Positions 34,981-43,308 of a DNA stretch of 64,000 nucleotides are shown here, one piece after another. The stretch spans positions 1,116,001-1,180,000 of the forward strand of contig NZ_WAAQ01000001.1 of assembly GCF_008868125.1 (NCBI RefSeq), in the 5' to 3' direction. A program made the position numbers and the translations under genes. The notes under the pieces were generated by a model. That model had not been told where the DNA came from and made no database searches. It saw only the letters and a list, made by a program, of their open reading frames with translations. The stretch comes from Microbacterium maritypicum. Its GTDB lineage: Bacteria > Actinomycetota > Actinomycetes > Actinomycetales > Microbacteriaceae. Every line of letters starts with the position of its first letter. The stretch's first letter is position 1.

Positions 34981-37900
34981 CGGGGTGGAACCGGGCGGAG
35001 CAGGGTGGCGAGGGGATCTCGGCCACCGACATCGCCGCCGCACTGGGGCAGCCATCGCCGACGCCGGCCCAGCAACGCGTGATCGAGGCGCCGCCTGAGC
35101 CTGCTCTCGTGGTCGCGGGTGCGGGCAGCGGCAAGACCGAGACGATGTCAGGACGTGTGGTGTGGCTCGTCGCCAACGGGCACGTGCGCCGCGACGAGAT
35201 CCTCGGTCTCACCTTCACCCGCAAGGCCGCAGGCGAGCTCGCGGAGCGGATCGGTCATCGTCTCGCGGTCATCGACGAGTACGGTCGCCGCGGCCTGCTC
35301 CCGCATCTGGCGGAGATCGTCGCCGACGGATCACTGCGCAGGGTCGAGGAGGCTGCACCCGGCCGTCAGCGCGAGCTGGTGCGCGCACACGTGCTCGATG
35401 AGATCGCCGCGCACCGGGGAACCGGGTGGGATCCGGCGACCCCGCGTGCCGCGGAAGAGCTGATGATCCGGCCCCGTGTCTCGACGTACAACGCCTTCGC
35501 CGACGGGATCGTGCGCGAACACGCAGCGCGCATTGGACGGGATCCCGACGTGGCGATGCTCAGTCAGGCCGCCTCCTGGATGCTGGCACGGGAAGTCGTG
35601 CTGCGCAGCGACCTCCCCGAGCTGGAGAACATCGAGTTCGCGCTCGGCACGGTCATCGATGCCGTGCAGAGGCTCGCCGGTGACGCCCTCGACCACCGTG
35701 TCGACCTCGATCTCGCTGAGCGCATCGCGCGGGATCAGGCCCTCGCCTTCGAGCCGTATCGCGGCAACGGCGATGTCGAGAAGGCGGCGGTGAACCTCCT
35801 CAGTCTGCCGACGCTGTCGCGCCTCGTGCGCGACTACATCGCCGAGAAGCAGCGCCGCGGCGTGCTCGACTTCGCCGACCAGGTGGGCGGTGCCTACGAC
35901 ATCGTCGAGTCCGCTCCCGACGTCCGCGACGAGCTCCGCGAGCAGCACCGGGTGGTGCTGCTCGACGAGTATCAGGACACATCGGTCATCCAGACCCGGT
36001 TCCTCGCGGAACTCTTCCGCGACACCGCGGTGATGGCCGTCGGCGACCCGCACCAGTCGATCTACGGGTGGCGGGGAGCCAGTGCCGACAACCTCTACGC
36101 CTTCTCCGGCACGTTCTCCCGCACCGGTGCGGCGCAGACCTACAGCCTCATGACGAGCTGGCGCAACGACCGCGGCATCCTCGGGATCGCCAACCGCGTG
36201 CTCGAACCGCTCCAGCGCCCGGGGCTCGACGTGCCGCCGCTGGAACCGCGTCCGGGCGCGGGAGAGGGCACCGTGACCGTGGAGTTCCCGTTCACGGTCG
36301 ATGAGGAGGCGTCGGTCGTCGCGGAGTGGTTCGCCGAGCGCCGGGCCGCACACGAAGCCCGCAACGCCGGCGAGGCACAGGGCGGTAAGGCGCACACCGG
36401 AGCGATCCTGTTCCGGTCGAAGCGGCACATGCAGACCTTCGCCGCGGCGCTCGCGGCGCGGGGCATCCCGCACCGCATCCTCGGTCTCGGCGGACTGTTG
36501 GCGACGCCGGAGGTGGTCGATGTCGTCTCCACACTCCGGGTCGTGCACGACCCCACCGCGGGGTCGGCGCTCATCCGCCTTCTCACCGGACCGCGTTTCG
36601 GAGTCGGAGTGGCCGACATGGCCGCGCTCTACGACCTCGGCCGCACGCTGTCGGAGCGCGATCCCGCGATGGCGCCGCTGCCCGAGGAGGTGCGCGTGCG
36701 GCTGCGCTCCTCGCGCGGTGCCGATGAGGCGGTGTCGATCATCGACGCGGTCGACGTGGTGCGGGCGGTGCGCGACGACTACCGGCTCCTCGAGGCGATC
36801 ACCCCCGACGGCAGGGCTCGGGTGCGCGCGGCGGGAGAGATGCTGGAGCGCCTCCGCCGCGCATCCTCGCAGCCGATCCCCGAGCTGATCCGCCTGATCG
36901 AACTCGAGCTGCGCCTCGACATCGAGCTGGCCGCCAACGAGACCAGAGGGCCCGCCCGCATCGCCGCGACGCAACTGCGTGCCTTCGCAGACGAGGTCCG
37001 CGCCTTCTTGGCCGCGGACGATCGGGGAAGCATCGGCAGCCTGCTGGCCTGGCTCGACAAGGCCGAGAGCACCGACGAGCTGATGCCGCGGCCGGAGCCG
37101 CCCGAGGCCGGTGTCGTGCAGCTGCTGACGATTCACGGGTCGAAGGGGCTGGAGTGGGATGCCGTCGCCGTGGTGCGGCTGGTGGTCGACGAACTCCCCA
37201 GCCGCGTCTCCGACACCTCCGGCTGGTTCGGATTCGGGGTCGTCCCGTTCGCTCTCCGCGGCGACAGAGACGCGCTTCCCCGATTCGAGTGGGATCCGGT
37301 CGAGGCGATGGGCGACGAGAAAGACCCCGTCAAAAGGCAGAGACTCGCGCAGGCATCGCTGTCCGGCGGTGCGACGAAGGCGAACCCGCAGGGCGGCGCG
37401 ATCAAACGCTTCAAGGATGCCTACAGGGCATATCAGCAGCAGGAGGAGCGGCGTCTCGCCTACGTCGCGGTCACGCGTGCGCGCACCGATCTGCTCCTCA
37501 GCGGTGCGCACTGGGCAGGCCAGAAGTCACCGCGCACGCCGAGTCCCTATCTCGTCGAGGCCATCGATGTGCAGGGTCTCGATCCCATCGAAGCGGTCGA
37601 CCCCGACGACAACCCCTATGACGGCCCCGGTGCCACCCTGCGCTGGCCGCTCGACCCGCTGGGGGCTCGACGAGGACTCGTCTCCGCCGCAGCCGCGGCC
37701 GTTGAGGATGCTGCCCGAGCCGGAACGGCGGAACCGTCCGTGGAGCTGGCCCGCCTGTTGGCCGAGCGTGCGGCCCGGCAGCGCGGCACCGATGCCGAAG
37801 CGCCCACGCGCGTGCCGGCATCGCGGTTCAAGGACTACGTCACCGACTTCTCCGGCACGCTGTCCTCCATCGTCAGGCCCATGCCGGAGCGGCCGTACCG

Positions 37901-38498
37901 GCAGACCCGTCTCGGCACGCTCTTCCACGCCTGGGTGGAGCAGCGGTCCGAGCTCGTGGGCGTCGGCAGCCGTGTGGACGAGGCGCTCTGGGAGCTCGAC
38001 GAGGACGAGGCCCCGCCACAGCCCGCGTACGGTGACCCCGGGGCGGCCGAAGGGCCGAGTGCACCTGCCGACGCCGCCGATCTCGCGGTTCTGCAGGCGA
38101 CGTTCGAGCGCAGCGAGTGGGGCGGGCTGCAGCCGATCGCTGTCGAGATCGAGATCGACTTCGCCCTCGGCGCCGGTCTCTCCGGGCCGGATGCGGGGGA
38201 GTCCCACATCGTCATCTGCAAGCTCGACGCCGTCTACCGGCGAGCAGACCGCGGCGATCGCATCGAGATCGTGGACTGGAAGACCGGCAAGGCTCCGCGG
38301 ACGGCGGCCGAGCGCGAGGAGCGGATGCTGCAGCTCGCGCTCTACCGTCTCGCATACCACCGACGCTTCGACGTGCCCCTGGACGAGATCGACGTCGCGC
38401 TGTACTACGTCGCGGACGACCTGATCATCCGCGGCGACCGGGTCTACTCGGAGGAGGAGCTCTTCCAGCGCTGGAGCGCCGCACGCGCCGCGCGCTGA
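34977..38498 (+). CDS. adnB: AdnB-like ATP-dependent helicase-nuclease subunit
   Basis: The 1173-residue partner of AdnA has a complete motor: TPAQQRVI (Q motif), GAGSGKT (residues 48-54), LLDEYQDTSVIQTRFL, GDPHQSIYGWRG, LTIHGSKGLEWDAV and YVAVTRARTDLLL. The nuclease has CKLDAVYRR, IVDWKTGK and QLALYRLAYH. The GTG at 34977 overlaps the adnA stop and is preferred to an upstream in-frame GTG at 34944. Its 3' end overlaps the convergent pseudokinase gene by 55 bases. Confidence 0.87.
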   Translation: MTGWNRAEQGGEGISATDIAAALGQPSPTPAQQRVIEAPPEPALVVAGAGSGKTETMSGRVVWLVANGHVRRDEILGLTFTRKAAGELAERIGHRLAVIDEYGRRGLLPHLAEIVADGSLRRVEEAAPGRQRELVRAHVLDEIAAHRGTGWDPATPRAAEELMIRPRVSTYNAFADGIVREHAARIGRDPDVAMLSQAASWMLAREVVLRSDLPELENIEFALGTVIDAVQRLAGDALDHRVDLDLAERIARDQALAFEPYRGNGDVEKAAVNLLSLPTLSRLVRDYIAEKQRRGVLDFADQVGGAYDIVESAPDVRDELREQHRVVLLDEYQDTSVIQTRFLAELFRDTAVMAVGDPHQSIYGWRGASADNLYAFSGTFSRTGAAQTYSLMTSWRNDRGILGIANRVLEPLQRPGLDVPPLEPRPGAGEGTVTVEFPFTVDEEASVVAEWFAERRAAHEARNAGEAQGGKAHTGAILFRSKRHMQTFAAALAARGIPHRILGLGGLLATPEVVDVVSTLRVVHDPTAGSALIRLLTGPRFGVGVADMAALYDLGRTLSERDPAMAPLPEEVRVRLRSSRGADEAVSIIDAVDVVRAVRDDYRLLEAITPDGRARVRAAGEMLERLRRASSQPIPELIRLIELELRLDIELAANETRGPARIAATQLRAFADEVRAFLAADDRGSIGSLLAWLDKAESTDELMPRPEPPEAGVVQLLTIHGSKGLEWDAVAVVRLVVDELPSRVSDTSGWFGFGVVPFALRGDRDALPRFEWDPVEAMGDEKDPVKRQRLAQASLSGGATKANPQGGAIKRFKDAYRAYQQQEERRLAYVAVTRARTDLLLSGAHWAGQKSPRTPSPYLVEAIDVQGLDPIEAVDPDDNPYDGPGATLRWPLDPLGARRGLVSAAAAAVEDAARAGTAEPSVELARLLAERAARQRGTDAEAPTRVPASRFKDYVTDFSGTLSSIVRPMPERPYRQTRLGTLFHAWVEQRSELVGVGSRVDEALWELDEDEAPPQPAYGDPGAAEGPSAPADAADLAVLQATFERSEWGGLQPIAVEIEIDFALGAGLSGPDAGESHIVICKLDAVYRRADRGDRIEIVDWKTGKAPRTAAEREERMLQLALYRLAYHRRFDVPLDEIDVALYYVADDLIIRGDRVYSEEELFQRWSAARAAR

Positions 38499-39805
38499 GC
38501 CTCGTCCGAGTCGTCTTCGTCGTACGCGGCCGCCGCGTTCGTCGCGGCGGGACGTGTTCCCTCGCCGACATCGGCGCTGTGGGTTCCTGCGAAGATGCTC
38601 CGCGCCTCGGAGAGGTCTTCCGTCTCGACGTTCAGCATCTCGGTGCGGTGGGCGCTGTCATCGTGATCCCGATCCGTGCCGACCGTGCGCAGCGGCTCCA
38701 CCGATTCCGTGTCGGTCTGCGCCGAGTCGGACTCCTCCGGAACCTCGATCCACAGCTCTTCGGGATTGTAGGCATCCGTGTGCATGGAGGTGTCCACCTC
38801 GGTGACAGCGCCCCTCGGCACACGGTCGAGCGCATCCAGCGCGGAGTCGACGCCGGCGGTGCGGGCGTCGATGATGCTGAGATCGTCTGTGCGCAGGCCT
38901 TCGGCGAGAGCGTCGAGCAGCGCGGCCGCGTCGTCGACGATGTCCGGTCGGTGCATGGAGTCGCCGTGCACCAGCCAGCGGGCGAACTCGAGCTCGGCGA
39001 GCAGGCGAGCGCGCACCTCGAGGCCGGCATCGGGTGCACGGTCGATCGCACCGGCATAGGCGGCGTGCACGTCGGCGGCGGCGTCGGGTGCTGCCGAGAG
39101 CCAGGAGAGGTCGAGCGCGGGGTCTCCGACCGAGAGCCCGTGCCAGCCGAGGAGGCCGACGACCTCGGGGCCGAGCTCCGGGTCGTCCTCGAACAGGAAC
39201 GAGGTCGACTGCACCCCCCCGAGAACCACGGTGGACTCGAAGCGCCACAGGGAGTCGTCGGCGACGGCGTCGCGCCAGCGCACGGTGAGACGCGCAGGCA
39301 CCCGGCCGGTGGCGGCGGCGGTGTCGACCAGACGCTCCAGCTCGGCGCGGCTCTCCTCCGCGGTGCGCGTGGCGAGTCCCGCCCCGCGGACGACCGAGGT
39401 GGGCAAGCCGTGCACGGCGGCGATCGATGCGCCCATCGACTGCGCGGCTCCGCGTCCCGGCGGTACCAAGGGGGCCTCGATCTGAAAGCCGGGCAGAAGC
39501 TCGGTGACGAGTGCGCGTCCGTCGCCGATGCGCGTCTCGCCGATGTAGGCGGGCACGCGGAACGGCAGCATGGCACGGGCACCGTCGGTGAGCGCACGGA
39601 GCGCGATCGCCTCGGCGGCGAGTTCACGCGCCGTCTCGTCGTCGTCCGCGACGCGTATCGCGAGCTCGCGACCGTCGGCCAGCGAGGCGACGGCGGAGTC
39701 GAATCGCCCCTCGCCATCCGCGCTCAGACTGCGCGCACCCGTGACCTCCGCCCCGGGCAGTGCGGCGGTCACTGCCGCGGCTAGAGTGAAAGGAGAGCGT
39801 CCCAT
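38444..39805 (-). CDS. APH-fold pseudokinase with acidic C-terminal extension
   Basis: The 453-residue protein has the overall APH/macrolide-phosphotransferase fold (LVTELLPGFQIEAPLVPPG, GDPALDLSWL). The catalytic loop that should read HGDLxxxN is VVLGGVQSTSFLF: the His, the catalytic Asp and the Asn are all replaced. The beta-3 lysine position reads ELAIRV. Residues about 300-453 are acidic and low-complexity, ending in a helix DEAQRAARAALQRWKSSSSE. TACCCT six bases before the ATG predicts a leaderless mRNA. It probably binds a ligand or partner rather than transferring phosphate. Confidence 0.78.
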   Translation of the reverse strand: MGRSPFTLAAAVTAALPGAEVTGARSLSADGEGRFDSAVASLADGRELAIRVADDDETARELAAEAIALRALTDGARAMLPFRVPAYIGETRIGDGRALVTELLPGFQIEAPLVPPGRGAAQSMGASIAAVHGLPTSVVRGAGLATRTAEESRAELERLVDTAAATGRVPARLTVRWRDAVADDSLWRFESTVVLGGVQSTSFLFEDDPELGPEVVGLLGWHGLSVGDPALDLSWLSAAPDAAADVHAAYAGAIDRAPDAGLEVRARLLAELEFARWLVHGDSMHRPDIVDDAAALLDALAEGLRTDDLSIIDARTAGVDSALDALDRVPRGAVTEVDTSMHTDAYNPEELWIEVPEESDSAQTDTESVEPLRTVGTDRDHDDSAHRTEMLNVETEDLSEARSIFAGTHSADVGEGTRPAATNAAAAYDEDDSDEAQRAARAALQRWKSSSSE

Positions 39806-39869
39806 GCCCCCAGGGTAGGTCGGCTCAGGGGCGGTCCCGCCTCCGCCACGCCCGTGAGAGAGGGAGTCG

Positions 39870-40751
39870 ATGACCATTCCGCGCCCATCCCTCGATCGTG
39901 CAGCCGAACTCCGCGAGGAGCCGGACGTGCTCGATCGTCTGCGAAACGACCCGGCGACCCGTGTGATCGTCGTGCGCGAGGGCCGGGTCAGGGTCGTGGA
40001 TTCCGCGCTGCTGCGCGTCACCCCTGACGAGGTCGTCGAGGCGAGCTGGGCTCTTCTCGGACGCGATGCCGACGGCACCGTGCTGCTCCTCGCCGCCGCA
40101 CCGCCGGAGAGCGACGCGCTCGACACCGCCCCGGACGAGATCTGGCTCGGCCTGCGTGATCTCGGCGGTCGCATCGACGGGCAGGAGTCCGAGCTCCTGA
40201 TCGGCGCCATCGCCCTCGCCGGATGGCTTCGGGACGCGCCGTTCTGTCCGACCTGCGGTGGGGCGACCCAGCTGCAGCAGGGCGGATGGTCGCGGCGCTG
40301 CCTCGTGTGCGCACGCCAGCACTTCCCGCGCACGGATCCAGCCGTGATCGTCGCCGTCGAGAGCAGAGACGGCGAGCGGCTCCTGCTCGGCGCCAATGCC
40401 AACTGGGGCGGGCGCATGTTCTCCTGCTTCGCGGGTTTCACCGAGGCGGGGGAATCGCTCGAGTCGACCGCGTATCGCGAGATCGAGGAGGAATCGGGGG
40501 TGCGTCTTTCCGCCCTGCGGTACGTCTCCTCGCAGGCCTGGCCGTTCCCCCGATCGCTCATGGTCGGCTTCCGTGCCGTTGTCGACGACGAGTCCGCGGC
40601 GCGCGCCGACGGCGAGGAGATCATCGAGGTGCGCTGGTTCACGCGCGCCGAGATCGGCACCGCGCTCGCCGGACACGGCCCGGTGGGGCTTCCGGGGCCG
40701 GCGTCGATCGCCCGTGCGCTGATCGTCGACTGGTACGAGGATCGCGCGTGA
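39870..40751 (+). CDS. nudC: NAD(+) diphosphatase, NudC type
   Basis: The 293-residue Nudix hydrolase has a zinc ribbon (Cys126, 129, 144, 147) and an intact Nudix box at 189-211 (GX5EX7REUXEEXGU). The NudC-specific motif, usually SQPWPFP, reads SQAWPFP here (221-227). It cleaves NAD(H) to NMN and AMP and can remove NAD caps from RNA. A ribosome binding site (AGAGGGAG) precedes the ATG. It overlaps the downstream helicase gene by GTGA. Confidence 0.93.
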   Translation: MTIPRPSLDRAAELREEPDVLDRLRNDPATRVIVVREGRVRVVDSALLRVTPDEVVEASWALLGRDADGTVLLLAAAPPESDALDTAPDEIWLGLRDLGGRIDGQESELLIGAIALAGWLRDAPFCPTCGGATQLQQGGWSRRCLVCARQHFPRTDPAVIVAVESRDGERLLLGANANWGGRMFSCFAGFTEAGESLESTAYREIEEESGVRLSALRYVSSQAWPFPRSLMVGFRAVVDDESAARADGEEIIEVRWFTRAEIGTALAGHGPVGLPGPASIARALIVDWYEDRA

Positions 40752-42469
40752 GCGCACTCGATGCCCTCGACGAGCGGCAGCGGGCAGCGGCATCCGTGTT
40801 GCGTGGTCCCGTCGTCGTGCTCGCCGGAGCCGGAACCGGAAAGACCCGGGTGATCACGCATCGCATCGCACACGGCGTCGACACCGGCGCATACTCGCCC
40901 TCGCGCGTCATGGCGGTCACCTTCACCGCGAAAGCGGCGGGAGAGCTCCGCGGTCGCCTGCGGGCGCTCGGTGTCGAAGGCGTCGCCGCCCGCACGTTCC
41001 ATGCGACCGCGCTCGCGCAGCTGAACTTCTTCTGGCCCACGCTGGCCGGATCGCCCGCGCCATCCATCATCGACAACAAGGTGCGGATGCTGGGGCAGGC
41101 GGCCGACGCGATCCGCCTCCGTCCCAGCACCGCGACGCTCCGTGACATCGCTTCCGAGATCGAGTGGCGCAAGGTGTCGATGCTGTCGATCGACCAGTAC
41201 GCAGCGCTCGGCCGTCCGATCAGCGGGGTCGACGCGGGGCAGCTGATCGAGCTGATGCGCGGGTACGAGGCGTTGAAGGACGATCGTCGCCAGCTCGACT
41301 TCGAAGACGTGCTCCTCGCCTGTGCGGGCATGCTGGAGGCGGAGCCGCGCGTCGCCGCATCCGTCCACGAGCAGTACCGGCACTTCACGGTCGACGAGTT
41401 CCAAGACGTCTCCCCGTTGCAGAACCGCCTGCTGGAGCTGTGGCTCGGAGACCGGCACGACATCTGCGTGGTCGGCGACGCCAGCCAGACCATCTACTCG
41501 TTCGCCGGCGCGGAGCAGCGTTTCCTGCTCGAGTTCGAGCGCCGTCACCCGGACGCCACCGTGGTGCGTCTGGAGACGAACTACCGCTCGCAGCCGCCGA
41601 TCCTCACCGCAGCCAACGCTCTGATGCACGGCCGGCCCGGAGCGCTGGAGCTCGTACCGGCACGGGAGCAGTTCACCGCGGATGCGCCGACCGTCACCGC
41701 ATACGAGACGGAGGGGGAGGAAGCCGCGGGGATCGCCGCGTCGATCTCCGCGCGCATCGAGGCGGGGGCCTCGCCGTCGGAGATCGCCGTGCTCTATCGC
41801 GCTCACGCGCAGTCCGCTGTGCTGCAGCAGGCGCTCGCCGCCGAGGGCATCGCGACATCCGTTCTGGGCGGGACACGATTCTTCGCCATGCCGGAGGTCC
41901 GTCAGGCGATCCTCGCCCTGCGGGCCGCCGCTGTCGCCCCCAGCGAGCAGGGATTCCTGCCCGGGGTGCAGCGCGTGCTGCGCGAGCTCGGACTCACCGA
42001 CGAGCCGCCGGCCGCAGGGGGAGCGCAGCGCAGCGGATGGGAGGCGCGTCGCGCCATCCTGAGGCTCGCTGAGGAGGCAGGAGCGGATGCGAACCTGCGC
42101 AGCTTCAGCGACGCGCTGATGGCTCGGGCCAAGGACCAGCACGAACCGACGATGCGCACCGTCACGCTCTCTACCCTGCACGCGGCCAAGGGCCTGGAGT
42201 GGCCGCACGTGTATCTGGCCGGATGGGCGGAGGGATCGCTGCCCATCTCGTATGCGACGACGTTCGAGGCGGTCGACGAAGAGCGACGGCTGGCCTACGT
42301 GGGGGTCACGCGCGCCGCGCGAACGCTGGCGCTGTCGTGGTCGAGATCAGCGGGGCGGGGTGAGCGTTCCCCGTCTCGGTTCCTCGCTGAGATGGGGACC
42401 ACGGGGCGCGGCACCGGCATTCTTCGTGAAACGACACCGAACGCCACTCGAGCGAGCCGTCCGCGCTGA
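40748..42469 (+). CDS. uvrD2: UvrD2-like SF1A DNA helicase, short form
   Basis: The 573-residue 3'-5' helicase has GAGTGKT (27-33), TFTAKAAGELRGR, VDEFQDVSPLQN, GDASQTIYSFAGA, ETNYRSQPPIL, STLHAAKGLEW and YVGVTRAARTL. Position after nudC matches mycobacterial uvrD2. Mycobacterial UvrD2 carries a four-cysteine module and a C-terminal HRDC domain; here the protein ends about 45 residues after motif VI with neither. The last 164 bases overlap the convergent gene. Confidence 0.88.
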   Translation: MSALDALDERQRAAASVLRGPVVVLAGAGTGKTRVITHRIAHGVDTGAYSPSRVMAVTFTAKAAGELRGRLRALGVEGVAARTFHATALAQLNFFWPTLAGSPAPSIIDNKVRMLGQAADAIRLRPSTATLRDIASEIEWRKVSMLSIDQYAALGRPISGVDAGQLIELMRGYEALKDDRRQLDFEDVLLACAGMLEAEPRVAASVHEQYRHFTVDEFQDVSPLQNRLLELWLGDRHDICVVGDASQTIYSFAGAEQRFLLEFERRHPDATVVRLETNYRSQPPILTAANALMHGRPGALELVPAREQFTADAPTVTAYETEGEEAAGIAASISARIEAGASPSEIAVLYRAHAQSAVLQQALAAEGIATSVLGGTRFFAMPEVRQAILALRAAAVAPSEQGFLPGVQRVLRELGLTDEPPAAGGAQRSGWEARRAILRLAEEAGADANLRSFSDALMARAKDQHEPTMRTVTLSTLHAAKGLEWPHVYLAGWAEGSLPISYATTFEAVDEERRLAYVGVTRAARTLALSWSRSAGRGERSPSRFLAEMGTTGRGTGILRETTPNATRASRPR

Positions 42470-43172
42470 CGCGCACCAGGCGCCCGTCGGCGGTCTCGTC
42501 GTCTGCGAGGAGCAGGGCCGCCAACCGCCCGGCCTCGGCGACCTGCGCCGCGCGGATCGGGCCGGGGTCGCGGCCGATCATCTGCGCGTGCAGCAGGGGC
42601 CAGGCCGGGTCGAGGTCTCGCGCGTGGGCGTCGCGACAGGCGAGGCAGGCCGAGGCGCCGGGTACCACCAGCGGCCCGACGGTCACGCGGCCGGGTTCGA
42701 AAGATACCGGCAGGTGCGGGATGTCCTCGCGCAGGAACCGGGCGAACTGCAGCGCGGCGGCAGCGCCGTTGACGAGCACGACGCCCACGCCGGGCCGACG
42801 GCCGACCTCGACGAGGGCGATGCCTTCGTCGGCGAGCGCCTCGCGCATGCGGTACTCGCTGCGCCCGTCGGCGATCCCGATGCTCTCGACCCAGGCGGAT
42901 CGTGGCGGGGCGGCGTCGTCGAGCAACAGCGGATCGAGGCGGGCGAGGAGCGTGCGCGCCGCCTCCCGCGGCGCGCCAGCCGCGTGTGCGATCACGTCGA
43001 ACGCCCCGCGCCGGAAACCGGAGCGCAGTCTGCTGAGCAGCGGCTCGACCCATGCATCGTCAGCAGCGATGCGCAGTCCGGCTTCGTCGCCGAGCTGGAG
43101 CGTGTGCGCGTCGCGCCAGAGCAGAGGCGAGCTCGGGTGCAGACGCGTGAGGAGCGGAGGAGTCAGCGGCAT
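42306..43172 (-). CDS. cyclodehydratase/E1-like protein (TOMM precursor-binding type)
   Basis: The 288-residue protein resembles the ThiF-like proteins annotated as TOMM leader-peptide-binding or cyclodehydratase. Paired cysteine motifs SACLACRDAH and EECRCRAPW are spaced as a zinc site, and the middle reads VVLVNGAAAALQFARFLRED. No YcaO partner or precursor peptide is nearby. The position corresponds to mycobacterial Rv3196 (from memory). CACAAT seven bases before the ATG is a possible leaderless promoter. Its last 54 codons overlap uvrD2 and may be poorly constrained. Confidence 0.65.
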   Translation of the reverse strand: MPLTPPLLTRLHPSSPLLWRDAHTLQLGDEAGLRIAADDAWVEPLLSRLRSGFRRGAFDVIAHAAGAPREAARTLLARLDPLLLDDAAPPRSAWVESIGIADGRSEYRMREALADEGIALVEVGRRPGVGVVLVNGAAAALQFARFLREDIPHLPVSFEPGRVTVGPLVVPGASACLACRDAHARDLDPAWPLLHAQMIGRDPGPIRAAQVAEAGRLAALLLADDETADGRLVRVSADGSLEWRSVSFHEECRCRAPWSPSQRGTETGNAHPAPLISTTTAPAFARRA

Positions 43173-43308
43173 CTCTCCGATTGTGGTGAGGATGCGGTCG
43201 GTGCGGGGCCGGAACCGGGCATCCGTGGACAACTTCTCCGTGCTCGTCGAACGGGGCAGGAGCGGTGCGGGCGTCCGCGGAATCCGCGGCCCGCCCGCAC
43301 CTTCGCGC

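Noticed and set aside
39806..42208. Upstream in-frame extension of the pseudokinase over nudC and uvrD2
   Set aside because: The extension is antisense to two recognised genes, and the kinase-fold start at 39805 has its own -10 at the right spacing.
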